From positions 1 to 64,000 of the forward strand of contig JAACJO010000025.1 of NCBI GenBank assembly GCA_013368445.1: DNA of 64,000 nucleotides. The letters run 5' to 3'. Of this stretch, positions 32,477 through 44,833 are shown piece by piece (positions within the stretch are counted from its first letter, which is position 1; every line of letters starts with the position of its first letter). A model generated the notes under the pieces. That model was not told where the DNA came from and made no database searches. It saw nothing but the letters and a program-made list of their open reading frames with translations. A program made the translations under genes and the position numbers. This DNA is from Leucocoprinus leucothites. Its lineage: Eukaryota > Basidiomycota > Agaricomycetes > Agaricales > Agaricaceae.

Positions 32477-34911
32477 ATGCTAGATGATGATATCCAGTAT
32501 CTAGGTTCTCGTATCAAGCTCAGAGACCCACCGCGCTACATGCAGCGCACCGTTAGTGGTACGTCCTTATCGTACCAGGTGTCGTTCACGATCTGATGTC
32601 TCCTCCAGGAGCTGCGCTGCATATTGAGAAGTCTGACGGAAATGAAGCATATGTGCTTACTTTTAACAGAGATAAATCCTCCACTGTTCATGTCGGCCGC
32701 CGCCCTGGTAATGAGAACGAATCTCGGCCTCTTGACCAAGAGAACGGCAGGGCCATGTTCCGCTGTGCGGTTGTGAGCCGCCGACACGCAAGGATTGTGT
32801 TCACGGACAGCGGAAATGTATGCGCTTCTGCCTCCGTTAGCCCACAGCAACAGCTTGCTAACAGCGGCCAGGTATTTCTCATCGATCTCGACTCGCATCA
32901 CGGCACCCACATCCGCAAACCGGGTGAAACCTCATCGAGGATGTTGGAACCCGAGATACCAACCCCGCTCTCTGACGGAGACATTATTACTTTTGGGAAG
33001 ACTGTAGGCAGGAACGAAGAGATGGTCAGGCCTATTGTTGCCAGAGTTCAGTTACTACACAGCGGTCCATCTACCTCCGCCATCAAACCCTTGGTGGTCC
33101 CTGAAAGCTCGCCCAATAGGTCAGGCCGATATGGCCTTCACTCTCCTTCATCGTCCTCATCTGATGAGGCTTATAATGGTCAATCTGACGCCTACTCTGA
33201 TATTGAGGAAATCCCTCCTCCAGTCTCTATCACTCCCAGAGCTGGTCCTCAGACAGACTCGGAGTCAAAGTCAGAGTCATTTCATCTCGGCAGAGCCTTC
33301 GAGGTATTCAAGCGACTGCTGCCCCCTACCTCTGCACCTCCTGAACCAGCTGCTCACGATCAACGTGAACAATCGCCGAGGCTAGAGGAGCAATCGCCAA
33401 TCCATTCCGAGTCCTCCTCTTCGTCCGTGCCACCTCCCTCGAACCTTCCTTCCCTATGGACCTTCCCAGATGATCGAGCCTCTCCTTTCCCTCTTCTCCC
33501 TCGCTATCCATCCATTTCTAGTGTCGACCTTCCCAACGAATTCTACGATCTCCCACCCATCAACCCAGCGAACATCATAAATGATGGCGAACTCTCGCGA
33601 TCCGAGTCACCCATGGATCTCGCCAGTCCCTCGCCTCCGCCTCCGGAGCAGGAGCCTCTCATCATTGGTGCATGGGCCAACTTCTCGTCACCTTCGTCTT
33701 CTGAATCTGAGTCTATTGCAACCCCGCCAGATAACGAGGTACCTGTAGTTAATAATGACGCTGCGGAGACGCCTGCTGCTACCACAGCTGCTGTCCAGCA
33801 TGAGGATAACCATGAGGCTGAATCCACTGCTGTTGTGAATGAGGCCACACCTTTGCCTCCCTCTCTTGCCACCGCCACTGATAAAGGGAAACAAAGGGAA
33901 CAAATTCCAACCGTTGACTCTTCTTCGTTCATAACTAGACTCGAGTACGAGCAGCTAAAGGCGAAGTACTCTAATCTTCAGGTATATAATTACTCTTCCT
34001 GTTGATTATTGATGTTCATTTCATTCGTCTAGAACGAGATCGACATTCTCCAAGCACAGCGACGAAAGTATAAAACCAAGTTCAACGCCAACGTCCACAC
34101 CGTGACCGATAAATTCCACGAGCTCGAAGACAAGATGAACGACATGGCAGCACAATGCACATTGTTTATGGACCAGATCGAGGACGTCACTTCCGGTGAT
34201 GTTCCGGATATCCAAGCACGCATCGATGACTTGGTAGACGAGGACGATGCTCATAGAAGGGATATAGATGATCTCATGAAGAGGGCTGCGATCTGCGAAG
34301 AAAGAGATGATGAGACGGATGACTTCAGTATGTTGGAGAGGGAGAGGTTACAGGAGGAGAAGGAGAGGGCACAGAAGTATTTGGATACGTTGAAAGTTTT
34401 GATCGACGGTGTGTCCCTTCGCTTGTTGTTCGGTTAGTTGATTCGCTGACGGGATTCGGATGAACAGACATGAAGGCTCTACGAGCGGTAACAGAACAAG
34501 AGATGGAAGCTGAGCTCGCAAATCTTCGTCAACTCCGCGAATCAATCATGCACGAGGTCGGTGACTTTCTCTCATTTACCTCCTATCTCTATTGACAGAC
34601 GTTTTCAGCAGAACGACCCTTCCACTCCCACAAAGCGTAAACGTACCTTGGACGACGAAGGCGACCATTACAGCGACACCATCGACAACACCACCACTCA
34701 CGCTCACGATGAAGAGTTCCATGATGCACCCATGCACTCCAGTGACGAGGACGGCACAATGCAGCCTCAATGTAGTATTGGCTTCCACATTAGCCATGAT
34801 CAACCTTCTCCACGAAAACGTGCCCGAAGGATTGCCTCTGTTGCTGCGCAGACTGCGACTGCCGTTACAATGGGTGCTGTCGCTGCCTGGGTCGCCTTGG
34901 CATTTTCTTAA
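32477..34911 (+). CDS. FHA-domain, coiled-coil, tail-anchored protein (SLMAP/Far10/PRO45-like)
   Basis: Exons are 32477-32558, 32609-33981, 34033-34408, 34468-34556 and 34609-34911 (740 residues; introns 50-59 nt). The start ATG sits in GCCACCATG. The FHA domain is near residues 40-190 and has the GR, SRRHARI, DLDSHHGTHI and LSDGDIITFGKTV elements that bind phosphothreonine. A long Ser/Pro-rich acidic region follows, then a coiled coil (about 475-640: LEYEQLKAKYSNLQNEIDIL, FHELEDKMNDMA and others), a basic patch (PSPRKRARR) and a hydrophobic C-terminal tail (VTMGAVAAWVALAFS). FHA plus coiled coil plus tail anchor is the layout of the STRIPAK subunits SLMAP, yeast Far9/Far10, Neurospora HAM-4 and Sordaria PRO45, which sit on the nuclear envelope or ER and are needed for cell fusion and fruiting. 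The assignment rests on layout, not alignment. Confidence 0.8.
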
Positions 34912-35635
34912 ATTTCCCCGGCCTTCCGTGGTATGCGGGTTCATGTAAGGATTTTAATTATTTCTCATCCTTCCCCTACCAGATCATGAACACTCTTAGT
35001 AAAACAAAGTTTTATCGGCGGGCTGAAGTCTTGTATTATTAGACCCTGGTGCTTTTATCACTTCACTTCTTCCTTTCGTTCACATTCTGGACACTGTATT
35101 TCGTAAACTCTCTCTCATTCTCTCCCTTCTTTCATTCCCTGCGTCTCCCCTATCCTTCCTCCATGTATGTTTCATGAATAAATGTAAAGTAAGTCACGCA
35201 GTGTGGCATTATCGTTCCTTTGTTGTGCTTATGTAGGTCTTTTGCTGTAGGAAGTGTTACACCACTTGTGCAGAATGTATTATCACCACCCCCATCACTA
35301 TCCCCTATGTAACACGGTCAATCGTCTTTAGGACGAAAAGTTTTTTGTATGCAGTTTGCATTATGATACTACTCAGTGCAGTGCGTTGGGGAGCAGTAGT
35401 GTACGGCTTGAGCGCATGTTTGTACGGCTCAATTGAAATTTCATTTTTTCCCTTATATCTCGAGGTGGATGAAATGAATAAATATGCAAAGGTCAATAAT
35501 ACATGCTAGTGTTGGTAAAAAAAAGACGCAAAGAAAGTATATACAGGATAAGCAAAGAGTCTAGTGGTATCCACCAAACGAAATATCCTCGTCCGCCGGC
35601 CAAATAAGCACGAGTTGTCAATCCCCCTTCCACGA
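34912..35635. terminator. Convergent 3' region between the FHA and SAC3 genes
   Basis: Stop codons of the two convergent genes are 724 bp apart. The sequence is T/C- and A/T-rich with AATAAA-like signals (for example ATGAATAAATGTAAAG near 35175 and its reverse-strand counterpart near 35475). No gene is seen. Confidence 0.5.
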
Positions 35636-38600
35636 TTATCTTCTACCAACATAAGGCAACGGAGTAGAAGGACTCGAAACCGCCGTCGCCGCCTTCTTCC
35701 CTGACGCAGCCGATCCAGACAACGAACCGTACTTCCTTTTCATATCCTTCGTCAACGCACGCAGCATCGCCACCGTAACCTGCTTCGGTGGTGAACCCGA
35801 CATCGAAACCGAAGTAGCAGACTCGGTGAGAGCAACCGACGCATCGCTCACGATGCTTGGCGAGGGGGAGTGCGTTTTGCCGTTCATGTAGGGTGTGGCT
35901 GGTGGACTGATGACGTCCTGTTGTGTTGCTGCTAGTGCTGATGCTACTGAACTCGCAAACGAGGGTGCGATCTTTAACCGCTTGGCTTCCGGTCTGTCAT
36001 GCATCATCAGTATGCCATTCCTTTTAAAAGTGAATGGTAGAATAAACGTACGAAGCACCCTCAGTTTCCTCCGACATACTCCTTCTCCTCGGGGACCTCC
36101 TCACGCTCATATTCAACGCTACGTTCAATTGTGTCTGGAACGGCTGTATCGCAGCTTCAAACAGTTCCTCTGCAGCTTTCAGATCGACAACGGGTATATC
36201 TTGTCTTGCCTGTGATGAAGCGACGTTGGTGTGTTTTTCAGTGCGGAGGACTGTGAGTTCGAGTAGGTGTTGGATGAATGTTCGTGCTGGGAAGACTGTA
36301 ACCACAAGTAAATATGATGAATAAGAGGTAACAGATCGATCTATGTACCTTGGCCGATGTTGATATGAGATTGAAGGTCCACGGCAATCTTTTCCGTATC
36401 GCCTTGATCATTGACGCGAGACAGCCAAGTAAAAGCCGTCTCATAAGCCGTACTAAACACCGTCTTCGTCAACAAAACAGCAACATCAGACACGACAACG
36501 AAGACTTACTTGCCACTATTCACAGCATCCACATCAAAGCTGGGGAGCAGATCCCGTTTTTGTTTCGACAGCATAGCTGACACGAGCGAGCCCATCTTGT
36601 TTAACATTCCAATTGTCGCTTGTACGAGATGTCCATACAACGTCCAGTCGACTGCGACAAAACCAATAAGCCTCGGCCATCCCATCAGGAAAGACGGAGT
36701 ACTTACAGGCACCATTGGCAGAACAATTATCTAACCACTCTATAAGGAAATTACTAAACTCCTCCTCGAACGTTCTGAATATCCCTACAACACAACTCAG
36801 CAAGTCACGGAGTCGACTCAGAACACAGAACATTACCTCGAAGAGTCATCGACCTAACCAACCGTCCCTCCACATCCAGCTTAACACTCCTCAACACCCC
36901 ACCCAACACCGAATCCAAATTCACAGTCGTAGTGATCCCCAACGTCACATATCCAGCAAGCACCGACTCATCCACATACTTTTTCACCTATCCCCACACA
37001 CGAACCATCAACACAAGGCTCTCCCCCGAGTGTGTAAGTTAAGAATTTCACACATACCATATTAACAAACTCATCCTCAGCCTCAACTACTGCTTTCGAC
37101 TGATCCCCACTACCCCATCTTAAAATCAACAACGAAGGCACATAATGTCGTTTCGAAGAAAGCAGATCCATGATATCGCGGAGCCTTGAACAATCATCAA
37201 GGACACAATACTTCCTAAATCACCCAACCAACAACATCAATCAGCCCCTCATCACAATCAGAAGAAAACGGATATAATAAAGACGTACTTTTCAATATCA
37301 TCTTTAACCCAATCCGTCGGTGTACACTCAAACACAATCAACCCCGTGTACTTTGCCTCTTCCTCCCTTCCCTTCGACTTGTTTTTCCCATTCGTGATAA
37401 CCGCCATCCCATTCTCCATGCCCTCCGAGGTTGAAGAAGTTTCGAATATAGGAATTTCGAAGACATTCTCATTGGCCCACCGACCACTCTTCGGCACATC
37501 AAATTTCCGCTCTAACCAAATCGCTGAAGAGTCGCTTTCAGGGTTGAGCGATAACCACATATTCCACGGTTTCTGCCTTTTTCTCTCGTCACTGTACGAG
37601 TGGTAAAGCGATTTTGTTGTCGTGGTAGTAGCCAAAGAGTGGATGTACGTCCGGATGGTCGAGAGGTAAGATCCTTGCGCCCACAGCGTTTGATTCTCCA
37701 CTCGATTCTGTTTATCGATGTAAGCCCACGAGTGAACGGGAACAAGCGAGATAGTCACATACCTCTTTAAACCGCCTAGCAATCTCCTCATCCGTCCTAG
37801 GCTCAACAAACACATCCGAAATCCTCTTCTTCCTCTGCCTCTTCCTAGCACTACTGGGCGACGCATCGGCTTTCACCATCGCCCTCTCCCCTTCCCTCTC
37901 CTCAGTCTGCCCTTCCTCCTCCCCCTCGGCTGCCTCAAGCATCCTTCTCTTCCTCCTCATCTTCAACTTTGCCCTTCGATTACGATATGCATCTGAGCTC
38001 TGCACAGCCTCAGCCCACTTGATCGCACTCTCGTACTTGTTCCTCCATTTCGCCCATATCTTAGAGAGGAGTAAGTGGGTATAGTGTGTAGATGCGAGAG
38101 TTTTGAGCTCAGTGTTACTTGGTACGTGTTCTTCATCTCCTGCCAACTTCCCCGTCGTTACTAATGCCGAGGAAGGAACAGGGGCAGGAGGAGGAGGAAT
38201 TGCTATTGAGAAAGGAACAAGGCCATCCACCGCCTTCCCCTTCCCCTTGTCCCTCCTCAACAAAGTACTCGTCAACAAACTCTGACTTCCCCCTCCTCCT
38301 ATACCTCCCCTCCCCAACTTCCTCGGCGAGCTCGAAGCCGAACCCAACCCAGACCCAGAAGGAAAACTCGGCATATCCAACGGGCTCAATACACTCCCCA
38401 CACTCCCACCAGGCGTCAACGTCCCACTCCCACTAGGCGTCAACATCCCCCCACTCACACCCGTATTAAAACTCCCAGACCCAGTAGGCGTCACAGGCAG
38501 ACTCAAACTCTCCCCATTCGCACCTACCCACCCCAGAATCGGATGCGGAACAGCTATATCCGTCGCACCAGGCGTCCCAGGTAACGAAACAGGCATCCTC

Positions 38601-41454
38601 CTCCCAAGCGCCGGAGGCACCTTTGGCGACTCTACCACCATAACCGTAGGTTCCGCACGAAGCCCTCTCGGTTTCCCCTCCCCTTGTTGCTGAGGACGTG
38701 AAGGTGTGGCGGTACTGGAAGGTGTAGGAGGGATAGGCATAGGTATAATAGGTAATCCATCTTTCCCAACGGGTGTCGATGTGGGTGAAGTGCTCAACGA
38801 GCCAGTGTCGATACGAAGTGAAGGAGGTGTAATGGATTTGCGGGGACGTGTTAGTGGGGGTGCTGTTGGTGTCGTCGTTACTGTCGGCGCTGGCGTCGGG
38901 GCTGGTGGTGGTGTGGGTGCTGTTGATGGCTGTTGAACAACGGGCGCGGGAGAAGGTGTCGGACCGAACCCGAACCCACCCATCTGGGCACCACCACTAC
39001 TACCACCAGCAGTATTCGCACCAAAAATCGAACCAGACAAAGGCACAAATGCCTGCGCACTCGGATTCAACGCAGGCTGTTTGCCAAAGAACAAAGGTAT
39101 CCCCTTCCCCTGTTCTTGCCCCTGCTCCTCTTTCACACTTCCAGTCGGCGGCGCACCGAAGAACGACGCCGGAGCTTTCGTTGCTGTCGTTCCTGCCTGA
39201 GCTTGTGTTCCGAACGGATCTAATACATCCACTAGGTTAACAAAAACCCAAATATGTGTTATCAAAACGAAACTTACTAGGCGCAGAACTAAATGCTCCA
39301 CCAAACCCTGTCGAAGGTTGCGGCGACGTCGAGAATAGCCCCGAAATTTCACCACTATTCTTTGTATCTCCAGGTGTATCACCGCCATCAATAGGAGGGG
39401 CATCGGCCAACGACTTTCGGCTGGCTGCGCCGAATATCGATAACGGCTGTTGTTGTGATAGTGGTTTAGGCTCTTCCACTTTCTGTGGTGGAGGGATACC
39501 AAACACAGAGGTGGGTTGTGTTGAGGTAGTGGTAGCACCGAAAGTTCGACCACCGAATACACTCGTTGGACCTGCTGATGCGAGGTTCGCGAATGCTGAT
39601 GTCGCTGCCGCTGGTTGTTGAGCAAAAAATGACGTGGGTGCGCTAAATACGCCCGTCGCAGGTGCAGGTTCATGAACTTCCTCATACACTGCATGATCAT
39701 CCTCCACAAAATTCTCTTCCTCCTCACCCTCCCCCATCTCCATATCCCCATCCTCCTCCACAAACCCTCCTCCACTCTCCCTCTCACCAATCTCCCCCTC
39801 CCCGTCCACCTTGCCATCAATTACATCCTGGATCCTTAACGACCCTCTAATATTCTCAATATCCTCAATCGTATCCTTCCCAAACAACCTCTCAAGTAGA
39901 CACGCTACGAGATAAATCATAACCGTATTCCCTCGCTCTCCCAACACCCCCGCTAGTTCACCAAACAACCTCATCGCTTCCGCATCTACAAGAAGTGTAG
40001 ATGTTTTAGTAATAGGGGCAGAATTTTGTTGCACCCTCTGACGGAAGAAGGTGGTGAGTTTGAAGACGGGGTCAGAGGTGATATGAGGGGGGAGTTCTTC
40101 GTGCCGTTCGCGTTGGTCACGAATATGGATTAGGCGGTGGTAAACCCGCATTTCGAGTTCGTTGGGGGATGTGTAGGAGGATCGTTGCTCGTCATAAAAT
40201 TCTTTGAGGCTTTGCAGGGCTGTTGGTAAGGGTGTGAGAGTGAGGATGTAAATGAGCATGAAATAACGGTTGGACATACTGTTCATAAGCTGCTGTTCTT
40301 CCAGCGCGACTGAAAACCCAGGTTTATCTCTCTCGAAGTGTAATGCCAAAATGTGGAATCTTGCACACCGGCCATGGCATTCAATAGCTATCGGTCCGGA
40401 TTCGTGTTGCATTGTGAAATCGTTCCGTACGGATCGGGAACGATCACGTATGAATGTATATGTCTGGGAGAAGCCACCGCGAGGAAGGAGGTCGTGGAAT
40501 AGGTAATCCAGGGTTCTCTAAATACGAGTTGACATATCTTCAGTAGCTCTTGCAAATAGTGGGAAAATGAATGAACACTCGCCTTGAGAACCTTTGGTGG
40601 ACGTAAATCCGAAGGAAGGGTTTTATCACCAGCAGCACGTTCGTACATCTTGACAGCGCGTTTATGATCTACGCGTTTCGTTCCGGGAATCTATAATAAT
40701 AACGACAAGAGGTTTATCTTTTTTGGTGAAGAGAGGGAATAGAGTGGCGTACGGTTTCCCATTCGAATAGGTTATTTTCGCGTTCGCGTCTGTATCGTTC
40801 AAAGCGGGGACACATGTCCATGCATGTACCAACCATTGTGATGGCGTCTTCGAGTCGCTTGGGGACGAGAGGGTCGTCCATTTTTCCTTCTGCGATGGCT
40901 CTTTTGCGTTCTGCTTCGCGTGCTTTGACGAGCTAAAAGAATCTGAGTATTTGTTGAAGCTTTTAAAGTGGAAGATATACCTCTTGGTAGAACTTTTCTC
41001 TCTCCTCTTGCGTCTCGAATTCGGGTTCGTGAATCTCGGGAAACTCAAACTCTTCCGCATCATCTCCCTCCTCTTCTTCATCATCATGATGTGTCGCATC
41101 AAACATATCCTCCTCTTTCATATCCTGATGTGAATTCACATTCGCTGCCACCGTTGTCGTCGTTGTCGTCGGCCTCGCAGGATAATTATTCCTCAGTGTC
41201 TGATTCGGAAACTTTCTGCCTGGTATCGCTCCCCTCCCCCGCGGTCCTCCACGACCTCGACCGCTCCCTCTCCCAGGTGCACCCCCGCGTTCCCATCTCT
41301 CACCCTCCGTACCATGTCCTGTACCCGTCGTTGAAGAAGGACCAGTGTTGGCGGTCCATTGACGATTGCGTGAATGTCCTCGACCACCGCCACCACCACC
41401 TACGCCTCCTCCACGTATTGTACGGGGAGGCCCGTGTGTGTATGTTGAGTTCAT
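35636..41454 (-). CDS. SAC3: SAC3/GANP-family mRNA export factor (TREX-2 scaffold)
   Basis: This scaffold of the TREX-2 complex, at the inner face of nuclear pores, couples transcription to mRNA export. Fourteen exons: 41454-40981, 40932-40753, 40690-40583, 40517-40280, 40219-39278, 39231-37763, 37707-37289, 37214-37058, 36987-36837, 36784-36707, 36651-36510, 36455-36349, 36295-36052 and 35993-35636, about 1688 residues, all in phase. A Gly/Arg-rich N-terminus precedes the Sac3 core: MVGTCMDMCPRFERYRRE, RTLDYLFHDLLPRGG, FIRDRSRSVRNDFT and CHGRCARFHILAL. FG-containing low-complexity sequence follows (SIFGAAS, SVFGGRTFGA), consistent with pore binding, then a basic helical region and a long C-terminal part. 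Intron 3 uses a GC donor (AAG|GCGAGT at 40582). Met 41454 (MNSTYTHG) is preferred over an in-frame Met at 41601. It is divergent from metallothionein 1, and its 5' end is copied in both downstream units. Confidence 0.9.
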
Positions 41455-41964
41455 GAACCGGAGACCTGGTAGGACGAGCGCGCGGACGAATGTGATGTGA
41501 GTTTGCTCAGTGATCCCGGTGTCAGAGTCGGTTTGTTTGGTATCAGCATTAACAACAAACAAAGGTCCGCGTACCCTTGGTCGACTTAGACGCCCATCCA
41601 CTTTCTGTGCGCTTTTTTCTGGATACCTACTGAAACGCCGGATGACTCAGCGGGACTTGTAGGCGCTACTAACATGTACAAATTGAGGGATTTTTTGGAT
41701 GACCAGTCAAATCCTTGCACACCGAATTCGGTAATGAGCCATTAGATGGAGGAACCAACGAGAGGCCAGATGTGTTGCCGTCAGATCAAGGTGGCGTTTA
41801 CCATCATTCATTCTGGGAGTATTCTGGGTTTGACTCTGTAGGCTCGCAAACACGAATAAATAGGGACTCAGAGGTATATATACTGGAGCACTCTGTGCAG
41901 TGAAAGATCAGAAATTCAGACACCTGAAGTTCTTTTATCGACTTTGAACAACTCTAACTTTACT
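41455..41964. promoter_or_regulatory. Divergent SAC3 / metallothionein promoter
   Basis: 510 bp separate the two start codons. On the metallothionein side a TATA box (TATATATA, 41875-41882) lies 90 nt before the ATG, and GAATAAATAG lies upstream of it. The region is copied in units 2 and 3. There the box reads TATATCTA (48406-48413) in unit 2 and TATATATA (56162-56169) in unit 3. Metal-response elements could not be assigned with confidence. Confidence 0.65.
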
Positions 41965-42230
41965 ATGACTTTCACTGTACGCCGACTCTACCCATCACAT
42001 CCGTAACTTAATCTGACTTCCCCCTTCACTCGTAGACCACCGCCGTCCCCGTTGACTACGCCTGCGGCAACAGCGCCTGCAAGGCCCAAGAGAAGTAAGT
42101 CCGGTGTCATATTATCTACCTTCCTCGCTAATGATATCCTTTACATAGCTGCAAATGCGCTGCGGGAACTTGCAAGTGCACCGAGAACAACTGTACTTGC
42201 ACTGCGGCAGAATGCACTTGCAACTGCTAA
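41965..42230 (+). CDS. Metallothionein 1
   Basis: A 50-residue Cys-rich metal-binding protein (probably Cu, Zn or Cd) in the cytosol. Exons are 41965-41976, 42036-42094 and 42149-42230; the introns are 59 and 54 nt, in phases 0 and 2. There are 11 Cys: two single ones in the N-terminal half (YACGNSAC), then CKC, CKC, CTC and CTCNC at the C-terminus (CKCTENNCTCTAAECTCNC). CxC spacing, absence of aromatic residues in the Cys-rich part and the short length fit fungal metallothioneins. A TATA box lies 90 nt upstream. It is too short and too split to appear as a single open frame. Confidence 0.9.
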
Positions 42231-42702
42231 ATTCACTCGCCCCCCACCCCCATAATCACTCCACCTACGTCCAAATGGCCTTGTGGTGATAGGGGTAACG
42301 ATTCAAATTATGCGGTTACCGGTATCGACTTCGCTTGTTTGTGTTATGCGTGATATATGTAGTTTGAAGATGTATAGTTTGGAGATGCTATTGAATGGAT
42401 GATGAGTATATGTTGGTGATGCATTCGTCCGAGTCTACAAACGCGGTGAAATCAAACATTTTAAGGCTCGGAGAAGATATTGTGAAACTTACATCCCCCA
42501 CACAAACAGGCAAGATACAAAAATATATTAGATTATGAGGTACATCAGTAGAAGGAATAAGCGACACATTAGAAAGTAATGCGATCGCTGTCCAAATTAG
42601 TTCTGGGGTATACTTAATTCGCGTGGGAGAATCATACAGTATATTTTGGGAAATGACCGGATCATCGACATTTGCATCCGCTCCTTCACCAAACCCACCA
42701 TC

Positions 42703-44084
42703 ATGTCGCCTCCAAAAACATATTGCATCACTAAACTCCTCGATACAGGCGGTCACGTAAGCTTTTCCCTCCTGCTCTCCCCACTACACCATAATACTAA
42801 CCATAATCACTAGGGCATCATCTTTCACGGTGTGGAAGATGATACCAACAAACCAGTTGCCATCAAAAAAGTCCGAGTCTCTCAACGAGTGAAACGACCT
42901 ATTCTGCGTTATGAAAGTCAAGTGCACCAAATCCTACACGACCATCCCGTAATTCCGATCCTATATGGATATATCCAACATCCACATTTCGAGTATTTAT
43001 CTATGGAGTTATTAGGGCCTAGTATTCGGTCATGCGTGAAAGGACCTGTAGCTGTAAATACCGCCACCCGCGTCGTTGAGCAAATGGTACGGCTATTTTT
43101 TCCGATCGTACATAATATCACTGATTGTTCGTCAAGCTTTCTGTCTTGGAACACATCCATAAACTCGGTTTCATACACCGAGACATCAAACCCGCAAATA
43201 TCCTACTATCACTAACGGACCCATCAAAAATCAAACTCATCGATTTTGGAATAGCTCGACCTCTCAAGCATGACAATGACATTCCATCCAAATATGGCCC
43301 GTTATCAGAGAAAAAGCATATCGTTGGAACGCTCGACTGGGCTAGCCTCAACGCACATAACGGTATTGGTGCGCACGCAACTATTTCATCTACAGCCAAT
43401 TCACCCGCTCCCATTATTGAACGCATATATTCTTCTTTTTTAGAACTGGCATCGCGAGACGACCTCGAATCACTCGCTTACACTGCCTTCTTCATCCTAC
43501 GAGGCAATCTTCCATGGAAACGGCCTCCCTCCATTCATTGTCAATCATCTCTACGAACCGTGCAACATGTCAAAATCATAAAAGCCGCAGCGTCTGGTGA
43601 TAAACTCGGAATCGGATTTCCACTTGTGTTTGGCTATCTTCTGGAATACAGCCTTGGACTCGAGTTTAACCAGATACCGGACTATGAGGACTTGAACCGG
43701 CGATTCGCAGGCCTTGGAGATCGTACTGTTAAGGATGCGGAGGGACCTCTTGATTGGACTCCTGTTGAGGTTCAAACTGGAATTGTCGATCTTGACGAAC
43801 TCACTGACGATCAAGAGGATGCCGATGATCATGATGAACAGGTCAACGATTATATCGAAGAAGCAGATCATGGCAATAGCAGTGAAGAGGAGCGGTTCTC
43901 GGACAGCTACTTCAACACGGACATTGAACTCTATGATCTTCAAAATGTGAGGGACAAGAGTCTGACTCTCCAGACTAAGCAAGCCGAGTTGGCGAAGAGT
44001 GGGGCATTACCTGAGATCGGAATAATAGAACGAAAAATTGTAGTACGTGATAAATTTAGTTGGATGAGTTCGCACGTTGGTTGA
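42703..44084 (+). CDS. CK1-like serine/threonine protein kinase, unit 1 (intact)
   Basis: Exons are 42703-42756, 42814-43086, 43137-43368 and 43444-44084 (399 residues). The second intron ends in AAG. The kinase fold is complete: a short Gly loop (DTGGHGIIFHG), VAIK lysine (K36), catalytic FIHRDIKPANIL (H123-R124-D125), DFG at 145-147, and the CK1 signatures MELLGPS, GTLDWASLNAHNGIE and SRDDLESLAY...LRGNLPW. CK1 kinases normally show GTARYAS rather than GTLDWAS, so this is a divergent member. An acidic tail (DDQEDADDHDEQVNDYIEEA) follows the kinase domain. Substrates are unknown. Copies in units 2 and 3 are damaged. Confidence 0.88.
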
Positions 44085-44833
44085 GAAATAGAAGCTCAAC
44101 TACCATGGTGTACGACGTACCCAACTCCATTTTCCCTGCCAGTGCTGTGGATAATGGGAAGTAGTGGAATACCACACTTCGTTTTGTTCGTAATGAGACT
44201 CAAGTACAAGGAACACAAGATGAAGTGGCACGCCTATGTGGTACATTGACCAACACTCTGACTCTCCGGCTCACCAAGTTTCCACCTCAATCAAGGCGGT
44301 GGTCCCCACACCGTGGTTGCATTTCTTGACTGTGAAGCTTGCCCCTGCTCATGAATTTGATAAGCCTTTGATCGAGGAGCAATAGTCGTCCATCTACCAT
44401 CCCTTTGGTCACTTCCTCTGTGTTCTGGTAAGATCCGTCCAAGAACTTGATCACAAGCATCATTGCCCTATGGACAGCCCGTATAGAGATTCCCTGGTTC
44501 TAGAGCCAGTCTTGATCAGTACTGTTGAAATCGCACGAAAAGGAAGGCCCTAACAATGTTGTGAGGTCAGGGTCAGTTTTGCGTTGATTCATTTGATGAC
44601 CGCGTGGACGGTATCTGCTACCTGTGTTGTTCTTTGATGATTAAACCCCCGCTGAAACCATGTCTGTCAATTCTTATTATCCTTGAAGTGTTTTATTGGT
44701 CGCCTGAAACCGAATACAGACCCGTTCTAGGGCTTCGAAGCTCCATAAATACAGCAGCAAAACTCGATGTCTGAACATCTCCATCTCTAAATCCTTCACT
44801 CGCTTCATTAATCGCTACGCACCATAGCTCGAG

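Noticed and set aside
38848..39240. Plus-strand frames over the SAC3 middle part
   Set aside because: Shadows of the Pro/Ser/Gly-rich SAC3 exons on the minus strand.
37712..39820. 702-codon minus-strand frame as an independent gene
   Set aside because: Its N-terminal third is out of frame with the SAC3 exon there; only the later part is the real exon 6, joined in phase to exons 5 and 7.
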